Shown: positions 18,749 through 27,298 of the stretch, piece after piece
How the letters are laid out: every line of letters starts with the position of its first letter
Position numbering within the stretch: the stretch's first letter is position 1
Source: Bacteroidia bacterium
GTDB lineage: Bacteria > Bacteroidota > Bacteroidia > NS11-12g > UBA9320
DNA length: 34,951 nucleotides
Reading direction: 5' to 3'
Assembly: GCA_017640445.1 (NCBI GenBank)
Contig: JAEPQQ010000011.1
Span: 1-34,951, forward strand
The notes under the pieces: generated by a model
What the model saw: the letters and a program-made list of their open reading frames with translations, nothing else
Databases searched by the model: none
What the model was told of the DNA's origin: nothing
Made by a program: the position numbers and the translations under genes

Positions 18749-19504
18749 ATGAAAGCATTACTAGTAGACGACGAACAACACTGCCGTGAAAATCTGAGCA
18801 TACTGCTCAATCGACACTGCCCCGAAATTAAAGAAATCAGAACTGCTGATTCTGTAGACAACGCGGTTATCGAAATCAAAGAAGCGAATCCAGACATTCT
18901 GTTTCTCGACATTAGCATGCCTGAGAAAGACGGCTTCCATCTCCTGAACCTGGTTGATACGTCCGATATGTGTATTGTATTTGTCACCGCCCACGATGAG
19001 TACGCTCTTCGGGCTATCAAATGTGGCCCTACCGCCTACATTCTGAAGCCAGTAGATATTGATGAACTCGTTGAAGCAGTAGCCCTTGTTGTCAAGCAAC
19101 AAAAGGCCAAGTACAACACGCTCGGAACTTATCAAGAGGCAATCAAAAACCTTACACGAACACTCGAACAACGATCTACTCCAGATCGCATTTGTCTGTC
19201 ACATGCGTCGAAATTGCAAATTGTGCGACTGGAAGACATTGTTCTGTTGAGTTCTGATAGCTATTATACTACATTCTACATGTCTGACAAATCGAAAATC
19301 GTTATGTCAAAGACATTAAAGTACTATCAGGAAGCTTTGACCGACCGTTTTATTCGAGTACATCGATCGCATTTGGTCAATTCCAACCACGTAGAAGAGT
19401 TTCACTACGAAATGAGCGAACTTAGTTTGAGCTCCGGTATCCGAATCCCCGTATCAAGAAGAAAGGTGAATGAAGTAGTCGAACGACTAAAGACCCTAGC
19501 CTAG
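18749..19504 (+). CDS. LytTR-family response regulator (first module)
   Basis: 251 residues. Receiver domain about 1-120 with acidic pocket D7/D8, phosphoacceptor D54 (LLFLDISMP-type context), switch T80 and K100 (YILKPVD); LytTR DNA-binding domain about 150-250, with the typical FIRVHRSHLVN. The start at 18749 is preferred over an in-frame ATG at 18713 because it begins exactly at the receiver's first strand (MKALLVDDE) and follows the promoter. LytTR proteins bind pairs of 9-bp direct repeats about 12 bp apart; such a pair lies at 22506-22536, just past the kinase gene of the same operon. The kinase starts 6 bp after this stop, so the two are cotranscribed and form a cognate pair. Confidence 0.95.
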   Translation: MKALLVDDEQHCRENLSILLNRHCPEIKEIRTADSVDNAVIEIKEANPDILFLDISMPEKDGFHLLNLVDTSDMCIVFVTAHDEYALRAIKCGPTAYILKPVDIDELVEAVALVVKQQKAKYNTLGTYQEAIKNLTRTLEQRSTPDRICLSHASKLQIVRLEDIVLLSSDSYYTTFYMSDKSKIVMSKTLKYYQEALTDRFIRVHRSHLVNSNHVEEFHYEMSELSLSSGIRIPVSRRKVNEVVERLKTLA

Positions 19505-19510
19505 AGGCAC

Positions 19511-22483
19511 ATGAGACGTTGGCTGTTAGGTTTCCTTGTGTTGTTTTGTCTATCTGCTTCCGGGCAAAGCCTCATTACCAAGAACTTTACAACTGACGAC
19601 GGCCTTCCAACTTCACAGATTTATTGCGCCCTTCAGGACGACTTTGGTACGCTTTGGCTGGGAACGGAAAACGGCTTGGTGTACTATGACGGTAAGAAAT
19701 TCAAGACGCTTTCGCTGGATGATGGATTACCAGAAAACACAGTGATCCGTTTATTGAAAGACGCTACCGGAAGAATATGGGTGACCACCCTGTCCGATAG
19801 CTTGGTGTACCTGCAGGAAAGAAAACTACATGGTTACGATTACCGCATCTACCCCCCAAAGGGAGAAAACAGGTTTGAAATTCCCAGAGTGAAAGGCGTT
19901 GACCAGAAGGGGCGTATCTGGATTGGAAGTGTGTATCACAGTTTATCGGGGGTTGAGCTTGTTAAAGATAGTTTTGTTGGGTTTAACCCGGACCCTGTTC
20001 TCGGATCGTCTGATAAACAAGGAACAACCGGTTACTTCATCCAGCCACTTCAGGGAAGAGGGCTTGCCCACCACGTGATTGAAACAAACCACACAGATTC
20101 CACTTATAAGGTCGTGGAACTAAAAGACTACATGAAGTTGCTGGGACCATTTCCGTCAGGGGAATCTAGCAATAGTCGTTATGAGTTCAATGCCTTAAAA
20201 GATGGTCGATTCTTTGGCATCTGTGGTACGGGTGAGTATGTGTTCTTTAATCGTGACCACGTTCTCCAACAAGGCAGTGTAAACTTCACAGATCAGGTGT
20301 ATGTGTGTCAGGATCAGACAGAAAACATCTGGGTGGGTAGTCGCAATGGCGTTTTGATGATGAACGAATCGGATCCCAACAAAACCGAGATTTTCTTTAA
20401 CGATGAATTCATTACCGGAGTGTATCAAGACCACGAAGGGAATCACTGGTTTACGGATCACAACAAAGGGTTGAGGTTGGCGCATAATATCAATTTTCGT
20501 TTGTACAACTTTCACAATAGAGCGGAAGAGCCTCAGATTGCCAGTATAAAGGTGCGAAACAACAGACTTTTTTTTAGCACCATTGATGGTGAAGTATGGC
20601 AGGTTTCTTCCAGTTTCAAGGCCACCAAGCTGTCTTCAGACGATCGGAAACCCTATGACTTTTACCCATTTGAGGTATTACCGAACAATACCTTAATCCT
20701 ACCTGGAGGGCGTTTGGTTCATAACGAAACCATCCTTCGTAAGGAGTTCCCGGACTATTTGTACAATCGCGATAAGACCTTTCACCTAACCGACAGGGGT
20801 GTGCATGTGGGCAACAGTATTGGTGTTCTGGAACTGAATAACGATGCCAGGGTGGTAAGGTCGTCCCACTACCGTTCTTCAGATGGTGATCCCGTGATAC
20901 CTATTTACAAGGAGGATGGGAATGTAAGAACCAATGCCATATTGCCAGACGATGAATCTGTTTGGATGGGTACGGTTCGTGGCCTCTACAGGTGTCAACA
21001 TGATTCGATACGGGCTGTTGGTCACGACAACCCACTACTGCGACATCGCATAACCAGTTTGAGCCAATATGGTTCTAACAAAGTTCTAATCGGAACCAAA
21101 GGGGTTGGCCTGCTGATTTATACACCTCAAACGGGTTCTGTGTATCGCATTGAGGAGCAACATGGCCTTGCCAGCAACATGGTGCGGTGCACGTATGTTA
21201 GGGGCAACAAGACTTACATTGGAACGAATAAAGGCCTGTCTGTTGTGACGTTTGGAGACGACCATCAACCACTTTCCATCGTCAACTTTGATAGGAACAA
21301 TGCACTGCCGTCAAACGAAGTCAATGCGATTGCATTTCATGAGGACCGACTTTGGATAGGAACGGGTAGGGGCATGGTCTATGTAAACCCTGAAACCCTT
21401 GTTCCGAACAACGCTCCACCACCAATCCGAATCACGAGATTTAAGGCAAATGATTCATTATTGGATTGCTCAACCGGTGAATTGCGGTTACATAAATCAT
21501 TTCGAAACCTGACTTTTAGCTTTAATGGAGTTGGCTTTCGTGCAGGATCATTACTTGAATACAAGTACATCCTCGCCGGTGTAGACTCCGATACGGTGTT
21601 CTCCGGCACTTCGGAGGCGCGGTATACAAATATGCCGCCAGGTAAACATGTATTTCAGGTTTGGGCCAAAAACGAAGACGGGTACTGGAGCAAGAGCCCC
21701 GCTGAAGCTGTATTTGAAATACCAAAAAGGTTCACAGAAACCTATACGTTTTTAGCGCTGGTTATCCTCATGATTGCCGGTATAGTTACAGGAGTTTGGA
21801 TACTCCTGTACCGACGGAAACGGGCCAAACTCAAAACAGAACTTCAAACGGCCGAACTCAAGCAGCAAGCGCTTGCTGCTCTAATGAACCCTCATTTCGT
21901 ATATAACTCACTTACTGCTATCCAGCATTTTATAAACTCCGAAAACACAGACAAGTCTAACCTCTATTTGTCCCAGTTCGCTAAACTGGTAAGACAGAAC
22001 TTAACTTCCGTCAGGAAAGGGTTTATCTCACTGGAAGACGAGGTTGAACGACTGCAGCTTTATCTAAACATTGAGAAAATGAGATTTGGTGAGAAGTTGG
22101 AGTTTGAAGTGAACGTAGACGAGAATCTTGATATGACAGGTGTTAAAATACCATCAATGATTTTTCAACCGTTCGTAGAGAATGCTATCTGGCATGGTAT
22201 TCTGCCTAAACCTGGCATGGGCAAGGTTGTAGTTCACTTCAAGACCATCGATGCAAATATTCTTGATGTTGTGATAGAGGATGACGGCATGGGCATCGCA
22301 AAAACGCTCGAAAAAGGGGATAAACAACATCACACATCAATGAGTATGGATATCACCAAGGAACGACTTGAATTGTTGGGGAAACAATCAGGAAAGACTT
22401 ACTCAATCGAAGTCCTTGACCTCGGAGGTAAAGAAGGAGGAACGCGGGTTCACTTTACAATACCTCTGATTTTATCATATTAA
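19511..22483 (+). CDS. LytS-type sensor histidine kinase with propeller sensor (first module)
   Basis: 990 residues. N-terminal signal (MRRWLLGFLVLFCLSASGQ), then a periplasmic beta-propeller built from Reg_prop repeats (for example DDFGTLWLGTENGLVYYDG, TGRIWVTT, ENIWVGSRNGVLM), a Y_Y_Y domain (about 682-737, ending in PPGKHVFQVWAKNEDGYWS), one transmembrane helix (about 746-768), a short coiled linker, and the LytS-like His_kinase domain with phosphoacceptor H795 (NPHFVYNSL) and an ATPase domain with N891 (PFVENAIWHG) and the G box DDGMGI. All catalytic motifs are intact. It should sense an extracellular or periplasmic ligand and phosphorylate the LytTR regulator encoded 6 bp upstream. The ligand is unknown. 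Confidence 0.95.
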   Translation: MRRWLLGFLVLFCLSASGQSLITKNFTTDDGLPTSQIYCALQDDFGTLWLGTENGLVYYDGKKFKTLSLDDGLPENTVIRLLKDATGRIWVTTLSDSLVYLQERKLHGYDYRIYPPKGENRFEIPRVKGVDQKGRIWIGSVYHSLSGVELVKDSFVGFNPDPVLGSSDKQGTTGYFIQPLQGRGLAHHVIETNHTDSTYKVVELKDYMKLLGPFPSGESSNSRYEFNALKDGRFFGICGTGEYVFFNRDHVLQQGSVNFTDQVYVCQDQTENIWVGSRNGVLMMNESDPNKTEIFFNDEFITGVYQDHEGNHWFTDHNKGLRLAHNINFRLYNFHNRAEEPQIASIKVRNNRLFFSTIDGEVWQVSSSFKATKLSSDDRKPYDFYPFEVLPNNTLILPGGRLVHNETILRKEFPDYLYNRDKTFHLTDRGVHVGNSIGVLELNNDARVVRSSHYRSSDGDPVIPIYKEDGNVRTNAILPDDESVWMGTVRGLYRCQHDSIRAVGHDNPLLRHRITSLSQYGSNKVLIGTKGVGLLIYTPQTGSVYRIEEQHGLASNMVRCTYVRGNKTYIGTNKGLSVVTFGDDHQPLSIVNFDRNNALPSNEVNAIAFHEDRLWIGTGRGMVYVNPETLVPNNAPPPIRITRFKANDSLLDCSTGELRLHKSFRNLTFSFNGVGFRAGSLLEYKYILAGVDSDTVFSGTSEARYTNMPPGKHVFQVWAKNEDGYWSKSPAEAVFEIPKRFTETYTFLALVILMIAGIVTGVWILLYRRKRAKLKTELQTAELKQQALAALMNPHFVYNSLTAIQHFINSENTDKSNLYLSQFAKLVRQNLTSVRKGFISLEDEVERLQLYLNIEKMRFGEKLEFEVNVDENLDMTGVKIPSMIFQPFVENAIWHGILPKPGMGKVVVHFKTIDANILDVVIEDDGMGIAKTLEKGDKQHHTSMSMDITKERLELLGKQSGKTYSIEVLDLGGKEGGTRVHFTIPLILSY

Positions 22484-22505
22484 AGGCGGGATGGAAACAA
22501 CCTGA

Positions 22506-22536
22506 CTACCGTTTACATGTTCAGGGCTACCGTTTA
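22506..22536 (+). promoter_or_regulatory. LytTR-type operator: two direct repeats, 21-bp period
   Basis: CTACCGTTTA occurs at 22506-22515 and again at 22527-22536, exactly 21 bp apart. The 9-mers ACCGTTTAC and ACCGTTTAT fit the LytTR consensus (A/T)(A/C)(C/A)GTTN(A/G)(T/G), the second perfectly and the first with one difference, and the gap of 12 bp between 9-mers is the family norm. It starts 23 bp after the stop codon of a LytS-type kinase whose partner is a LytTR regulator, so autologous binding is the natural reading. The binding itself is inference. Confidence 0.65.
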
Positions 22537-22599
22537 TTGGGAAATCCCCTTATACCGGAGATTGAGCCTTGTACTGAAGCGAGCTTGTTTGTAGTATTG

Positions 22600-22772
22600 T
22601 TCTATACAAATAAGCCAAACCAACCTTTTTGCTAAAAAAAACTGACCAAGCTGTTGGGTATTTAATGTTTAGTAGCGCCTTAGGCGATCATAAGTACGAA
22701 ATAGCTGGTATATAGACTAGCGGCTACCATGTTAAATCGCGATTAAATGGCCTCTCAAGAGGCCATTTTGTT
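22600..22772 (+). ncRNA. Candidate LytTR-controlled small transcript
   Basis: A transcript starting near 22600-22605, after the promoter-like TTG (22569-22571)/TAGTATTG (22592-22599), would end at the hairpin terminator at about 22772, giving roughly 170 nt. The operator lies about 55 bp upstream of the putative -7 box, a reasonable activator position. Inside are a possible CGCC-TTA-GGCG stem (22676-22686), a TGGTA/TACCA pairing, and a 16-codon ORF. The -7 match is imperfect (ATTG rather than TTTG), so this rests mainly on operator plus terminator with no gene between them. Confidence 0.3.
22745..22770. terminator. Hairpin terminator, probably bidirectional
   Basis: Inverted repeat AAATGGCCTCT / AGAGGCCATTT (22745-22755 and 22758-22768) closing on a tight loop, followed on the + strand by TTTTGTTT. 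On the - strand it lies just after the stop of the T9SS protein gene (22774) and is followed by TTTAAT. It therefore can serve both converging transcripts. Confidence 0.75.
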
Positions 22773-22773
22773 T

Positions 22774-25700
22774 CTATCTTCCCTTAACCAATCGCAGCCT
22801 GTAGGTTTCAGAGTTTGATTTGAACTCCAACATGTAAACACCATTGGGAAGCCGGGTTATGTCGATCATATCTTCAGTTATCCGTGCAGACACTAGCCTG
22901 CCCTGTAAGTCTCTAATTAAAACGGAAGATGGTTCTGCAAGTCCTTCAAATTTGAAGACTCCGTTTGAGGGGTTTGGATATACCCGAACCCAACTGGGTA
23001 ATTGGTCTACAACGCTAACATAAGCGAAGTCGAAAGTATCGGAACCGGCCATACAGCCTGAATCGTTGGTTACAACTACCCAATACTGATCATCTTGTTG
23101 TGCATCGAGATTTTTGTTGACTTCTCCGTCGAGTTTTCCGTTGCTTGCACTGTACCATTGATTGCCGTCATTGGCACTTGAAAACAGGGTGTTTTTGACC
23201 TTAGAGATAGTCGGTTTCGGTGGTAAACTGTTAATGTAAACCCTGGTGGAAGCAGAGTCTGAACACCCCGCATGGTTTACCACTTTGTATTGTACTGTGT
23301 AGACACCAACACCTAGAACAGCCGGATCTAATTGAGTTGCGGCAGCGCCATTAACCGTATAACTTCCCGAGTCTTTTGGCTCTCCACTGGTTAATAAAAC
23401 AGCTTCATCAGTTGCACACAAGCTCGTAATGTCGCCAATGGTTACCACCGGAGGATCCAGAACTTCAAACACTATGGAATCCTTATTTGGGCAGCCCTGA
23501 TTGTCAGTTAGCGTATAGTGTACAACGTGGGTGCCAGCACCTGCTAACGATGGAGAGAATACGGAACCAATCACCCCGTTTCCATTTAGACTACCTCCAC
23601 TGGGATATAACTTGAGTACAACCGGGTCGTCGTATGAACAAAGAAGTTGATCTGCAATAATCGAGATGCTGTCTGGCTTAAAAACTTCTAACGTGGAATA
23701 ACCTGAGCTTATACAACCATTTGGACTGGTGTATCGGTACAGAACTGAGTGATTTCCAAAACCAGCTTGATCTGGGTATAGGGTGTCGTTAATAATTCCT
23801 TTTCCCGTATAAGAACCACCAGTAGGAAGTCCAAAGTCGAGCGCAAGCACATCACCCAACAGACAAACAGAAGGGCTTGAGTTAAATGAAATGGTGGTGG
23901 TGTCTTTTACTTCTCCCGAGATACGAGAACGATTATGACATCCATTTGCGTCGATCGAAACATAGGCCAACAGATGTTTACCTACCCCGGCAACAGAAGG
24001 GTTAAACAAACCAGTATTCGATAACCCACTTCCTTCAAAATAACCACCAGATGGACTTCCTTCTTTTAATCGAATGGTGTCCGTATTAATACAAACGGAT
24101 AGCGTTTCATTCCAGGAGACCGGAGAGTTCTTAATCACATCAACATACTGCGTGTCTGTGGATGTGCAGTTGAGAATGTTTGTAAATGCATAAACCACAG
24201 CATGTTTTCCTAGTCCGGCCTGAGACGGAAAGAACGAACTGTTTTTTACACCTTTACCACTAAAAACACCACCTATGGGAGACCCCGTTAGAGCAATTGA
24301 GTCATCGTTCAAACAGGCTTGTTTCGAAAGTTTTAACTGACAAGGTGTGGCCCATTTTATCTCAATGGAATCGACCATGGAATTGGAACAACCGTTCCCG
24401 TCTGTGTAAGAATAAACAAATGGATAGAAACCAACCTTGTAACCTGTGCTGTCCACGTGTAAGAAGTTGTTCGAGTAATAAGCCCCGTTATACGTACCTC
24501 CAACAGGAGATATCTCTTTCAAAGGCACTGAATCAACATTGTTACAAAACTCGAAAACACCTACTTTGTTAAAGCTTGGCAAGCCATTCACCTGAATATC
24601 CTGAGAAGCGGAGTTTGAGCAGTTGGTTGTGTCCATAAACGTATAGGTTATGGTGTAGGTACCCGACTTAACCTTGCTTGGAAAAAACAGACTATCGGTT
24701 ACATCCGTTCCTGCAAAAACGCCCCCACTTGGAGAAGCACCCTTTAGAATTACCGTGTCAACATCTTCACATACATCGGCAAAAGATTTAAGCGATACAG
24801 AGGGCTTCGACGTGCGTTTCACGTCGATTGTAGCGGATGTGAAGGTACATGTCCCTGACTTACGTTGAACAACAACCTTGTACTTTGCAGCACTGTCAAC
24901 AAATATTTTTCGGGTGGTTTTTGAAGATAAAACGCCACCATTCATGTACCATGTATAAGAAAATGAGTCGTTCCCTGAAGCGATTAATTCAAGACTATCG
25001 TTGCCACACAAATAAAACTTTCCGGTTCCCGACTTCAGGATATCGTTTGAGTCTGTTTCCTGAAACACTGCCACATACTCCTGCGTTACTTGTTTGGCCA
25101 GGGTTAACGAGTCTCCCCTGGAATGGTATATAGCTCCGGAGTTTGACCAGGTTCCGGTATACCCACTGGCCTTTTTGTACAAGCTAATAGCACATTTGTC
25201 ACTTGAACTAAGTCCTTTTAGGTTACCGAAGTCATACGAAAAGTCATACTTAACTGCTGTGTCGTTGGGGTAGAAAACACCAAAATAGTGCGTTGTATCC
25301 ATTCGACCAGACTGTCCCGATGCAAGAGGTTGGTCGGATTTGTCATATTCGACGAATACGTGGAAATAATCAGGGCTGCCCTGAATGTTGGAGACCTTTA
25401 CCTCATCCTTGTATGAAGTGGCCAGCGTTATGGCTGAGGACGAATATGTATAGGCACTATGCGAGCCCAAAGCTGCTCCCGAAAGAGAGATGGTTGGACC
25501 GTTAGTAAGTCGGCCATCATTCCCTTTACTAGAAGCATCAATAGCAACAACGCCGGTATCCTTGTCAAGTTTCCAGTACCCCGAAAGGTTTTTAAAGTTT
25601 GGATGGCTGCTATCCACTTTTCGGCACATCCAGTCGCGAATGGTATGTTGGTCAACGCCTGTAGACCAAACACGTACCTCATCAATCATACCATCAAACC

Positions 25701-26220
25701 TGCGGCCACCGCCGTTAGCCAGGTCGCCAATGCGTGCTGTAAGGCCGGTTGAAACTGATATGCTTGTGGTAACGAGGGTCGTTTCAACCAACTTACCATT
25801 AATGTACAGATTAATTGAATCACCATCGTATGTACCGGCTACGTGATACCAAACACCTGTTTTCATAAGTCGGGCAGATTCGGCCTCCCTCCAGGTACCT
25901 GACGCATCACTAATATTAAACGACAATCGGCCATTGTCTCCGCATCGAAGTACGTAGCCAAGATTGCCTCGCGACCACCCGTGTTTACAGAAGATACTGT
26001 TACTGTAGGAGTTTGACCCATAGGCGTCTGCCTTGATCCATGCTTCCACGGCCAACGTAGAATCAGAATTCAGAGACCGGTCATCACTGATCAATACATA
26101 GTCGTCCGTTCCATCAAAATCAAGACATTTATAGGCGCCTGGTTTTTGCCCGTTGACAAACAACGAAACAGTGGTGAAAACCAGAAGAGCAAGGATTCGA
26201 GAAATGCGTGAATGTGCCAT
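22774..26220 (-). CDS. T9SS-exported LamG / Ig-like repeat surface protein
   Basis: 1148 residues. Sec signal (LALLVFTTVSLFVNGQ, residues 10-25); a LamG/concanavalin-like domain about 30-220 (LDFDGTDDYVLI, VEAWIKA, WYHVAGTYDGDSINLYING, FDGMIDEVRVW); a beta-rich region about 260-395; a PKD/Ig-like segment about 400-468; seven Ig-like repeats of about 75 residues (473-998); a spacer; and a T9SS type A sorting domain (about 1075-1148, with YPNPSNG at 1081-1087, the LQGRLV turn, and the ending LPNGVYMLEFKSN...). In this family the sorting domain directs passage across the outer membrane and is removed or used for surface attachment. A function in adhesion or binding of glycans is inferred from the LamG domain; no catalytic domain is seen. 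A palindrome lies upstream of its start, and the upstream barrel gene ends at its own terminator, so it is likely a separate transcript. Confidence 0.93.
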   Translation of the reverse strand: MAHSRISRILALLVFTTVSLFVNGQKPGAYKCLDFDGTDDYVLISDDRSLNSDSTLAVEAWIKADAYGSNSYSNSIFCKHGWSRGNLGYVLRCGDNGRLSFNISDASGTWREAESARLMKTGVWYHVAGTYDGDSINLYINGKLVETTLVTTSISVSTGLTARIGDLANGGGRRFDGMIDEVRVWSTGVDQHTIRDWMCRKVDSSHPNFKNLSGYWKLDKDTGVVAIDASSKGNDGRLTNGPTISLSGAALGSHSAYTYSSSAITLATSYKDEVKVSNIQGSPDYFHVFVEYDKSDQPLASGQSGRMDTTHYFGVFYPNDTAVKYDFSYDFGNLKGLSSSDKCAISLYKKASGYTGTWSNSGAIYHSRGDSLTLAKQVTQEYVAVFQETDSNDILKSGTGKFYLCGNDSLELIASGNDSFSYTWYMNGGVLSSKTTRKIFVDSAAKYKVVVQRKSGTCTFTSATIDVKRTSKPSVSLKSFADVCEDVDTVILKGASPSGGVFAGTDVTDSLFFPSKVKSGTYTITYTFMDTTNCSNSASQDIQVNGLPSFNKVGVFEFCNNVDSVPLKEISPVGGTYNGAYYSNNFLHVDSTGYKVGFYPFVYSYTDGNGCSNSMVDSIEIKWATPCQLKLSKQACLNDDSIALTGSPIGGVFSGKGVKNSSFFPSQAGLGKHAVVYAFTNILNCTSTDTQYVDVIKNSPVSWNETLSVCINTDTIRLKEGSPSGGYFEGSGLSNTGLFNPSVAGVGKHLLAYVSIDANGCHNRSRISGEVKDTTTISFNSSPSVCLLGDVLALDFGLPTGGSYTGKGIINDTLYPDQAGFGNHSVLYRYTSPNGCISSGYSTLEVFKPDSISIIADQLLCSYDDPVVLKLYPSGGSLNGNGVIGSVFSPSLAGAGTHVVHYTLTDNQGCPNKDSIVFEVLDPPVVTIGDITSLCATDEAVLLTSGEPKDSGSYTVNGAAATQLDPAVLGVGVYTVQYKVVNHAGCSDSASTRVYINSLPPKPTISKVKNTLFSSANDGNQWYSASNGKLDGEVNKNLDAQQDDQYWVVVTNDSGCMAGSDTFDFAYVSVVDQLPSWVRVYPNPSNGVFKFEGLAEPSSVLIRDLQGRLVSARITEDMIDITRLPNGVYMLEFKSNSETYRLRLVKGR
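23227..24804 (-). repeat. Seven tandem Ig-like repeats in the T9SS protein
   Basis: Residues about 473-546, 548-622, 625-697, 698-773, 774-848, 849-922 and 923-998. Shared features: a Cys near the start (VCEDVDTV, VCINTDTI, VCLLGDVL, LCSYDDPV), SPSGG or similar followed by a F/Y-x-G turn, a GxGxH/Y-x-V-x-Y strand, then a second Cys in an NGC or similar loop. The paired cysteines could form one disulfide per repeat. The repeats are divergent at DNA level. Confidence 0.85.
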
Positions 26221-26245
26221 TATGATGCGTTTAATCTATACGATA

Positions 26246-26265
26246 TTACCAAATAATTTTGGTAA
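26246..26265. promoter_or_regulatory. Perfect 8-bp-arm palindrome upstream of the T9SS gene
   Basis: TTACCAAA-TAAT-TTTGGTAA, both arms perfect, 26-45 bp upstream of the ATG at 26220 in the region where the promoter must lie. It could be an operator for a dimeric regulator. On the minus strand it contains ATTATTTG, one step from the TAnnTTTG box. Confidence 0.4.
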
Positions 26266-26332
26266 AGACTATTCAGACCCTACATGGTAGTGGCATTGGT
26301 TTCATCCAGATGGGATTAGCTGCCAGGAGGTT

Positions 26333-26360
26333 AAAACAAAAACGACCCATGTAGGGCCGT
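26333..26360 (-). terminator. Rho-independent terminator of the barrel gene
   Basis: On the minus strand: ACGGCCC-TACAT-GGGTCGT (one G:U pair in the RNA) followed by TTTTTGTTTT. It lies about 33 bp after the stop of the barrel gene and separates it from the T9SS gene downstream. Confidence 0.8.
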
Positions 26361-26392
26361 CTTTGTCTGTATTACTTTATTGCTACTAACTA

Positions 26393-27298
26393 TTACAAGT
26401 AGAATCGTTTACTGTTGTTGGTTTTTCGTCGCTTTCGAATCTTCCGATTTGGATCGTCGAAGTTGGTGCAACTGGACAATTTATGAGCACCAATTGCGCG
26501 TTGAAATTTAAGCCCAACAAAGAAATAGGTATCGTTACTTTCTGAACCGCCACGTTGGCTACCAACGGCATAACCGTTGACGGACCGATCCGCTAACGCC
26601 GCGGCTATTTCCCCACCAGCACCTGCTATGGACGCCTGGTCGGCATATACCGTACTTACGTCATCAAGGTAGTCAGTAAAGGATTTGCGCATACTTAGGT
26701 CGAGGCTCAATGTTGAAAAGGAACCCAGAGGAAATTTGTAACCAACACCAAAGGGCAATACAAGAGCCACTTTGGAATAAGGCTGCATTCCGTCAATGTA
26801 ATTTTGTCCTTCTGTACCAAGCGGGCGTAACTTAATCCACTCGTCGTTGTACTCGGCCTTTGGTTGAAAGTAGGCACCTCCAACACCACCATTGACATAC
26901 ATTCGATCCAGTACTGGAATACTTGGGAACGGCGCAACTTCCAGTAATATGTTAGCTTCAATTAAGTCGGTTCGAACGCTCAGGTTGCGCTGAGACCTTG
27001 AAGCTAAATCAGTAAACGCATCATCACCAACCAGATGAGTAGCAATGACGTTGGCTCCAATACTAACGTTGCGCACGTGATAGTGGATTCCTCCACCTAC
27101 CGCCGCCCTGAATGTCTGAAAATCAAGATCTTTAACTCCAGATGAACCATTGGAGTTTGCCCCGCCAAGATCACTCAGCATATTACTTCCGCCTAAATAG
27201 AGACTATACGACCACGTATTGTGTTTCGCGAATTGACCAAAACCTAAAAAACTAGAAAAAAGTGCTAAACTAAAAATCGTCAATCTTACCATAATCAT
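26393..27298 (-). CDS. Outer-membrane beta-barrel protein, DUF6089-like
   Basis: 301 residues. Sec signal (LTIFSLALFSSFLGFGQ), then alternating strands typical of a small outer-membrane barrel, with the DUF6089-like block LPFGVGYKFPLG, LSLDLSMRKSFTDYLDDVS and a final strand TYFFVGLKFQRA. The tail after that is short and very basic (RKIRKRRKTNNSKRFYL). Two in-frame ATGs are 6 bp apart (27298 and 27292); either is possible. Related proteins include a T9SS accessory barrel of the PorG type, which would fit the T9SS cargo gene downstream, but I cannot distinguish PorG from other members of the family by eye. Confidence 0.8.
   Translation of the reverse strand: MIMVRLTIFSLALFSSFLGFGQFAKHNTWSYSLYLGGSNMLSDLGGANSNGSSGVKDLDFQTFRAAVGGGIHYHVRNVSIGANVIATHLVGDDAFTDLASRSQRNLSVRTDLIEANILLEVAPFPSIPVLDRMYVNGGVGGAYFQPKAEYNDEWIKLRPLGTEGQNYIDGMQPYSKVALVLPFGVGYKFPLGSFSTLSLDLSMRKSFTDYLDDVSTVYADQASIAGAGGEIAAALADRSVNGYAVGSQRGGSESNDTYFFVGLKFQRAIGAHKLSSCTNFDDPNRKIRKRRKTNNSKRFYL

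Larger units (their letters stand above)
22484..22773. other. 290-bp convergent intergenic region with regulatory content
   Basis: No normal-length gene. From left to right it holds a LytTR-type direct repeat (22506-22536), a weak promoter-like TTG-N20-TAGTATTG (22569-22599), a 16-codon ORF at 22665-22715 (MFSSALGDHKYEIAGI), a 10-bp palindrome AATCGCGATT (22735-22744) and a strong hairpin terminator (22745-22769). Both flanking protein genes end here, so the operator has no conventional target gene. Confidence 0.6.
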
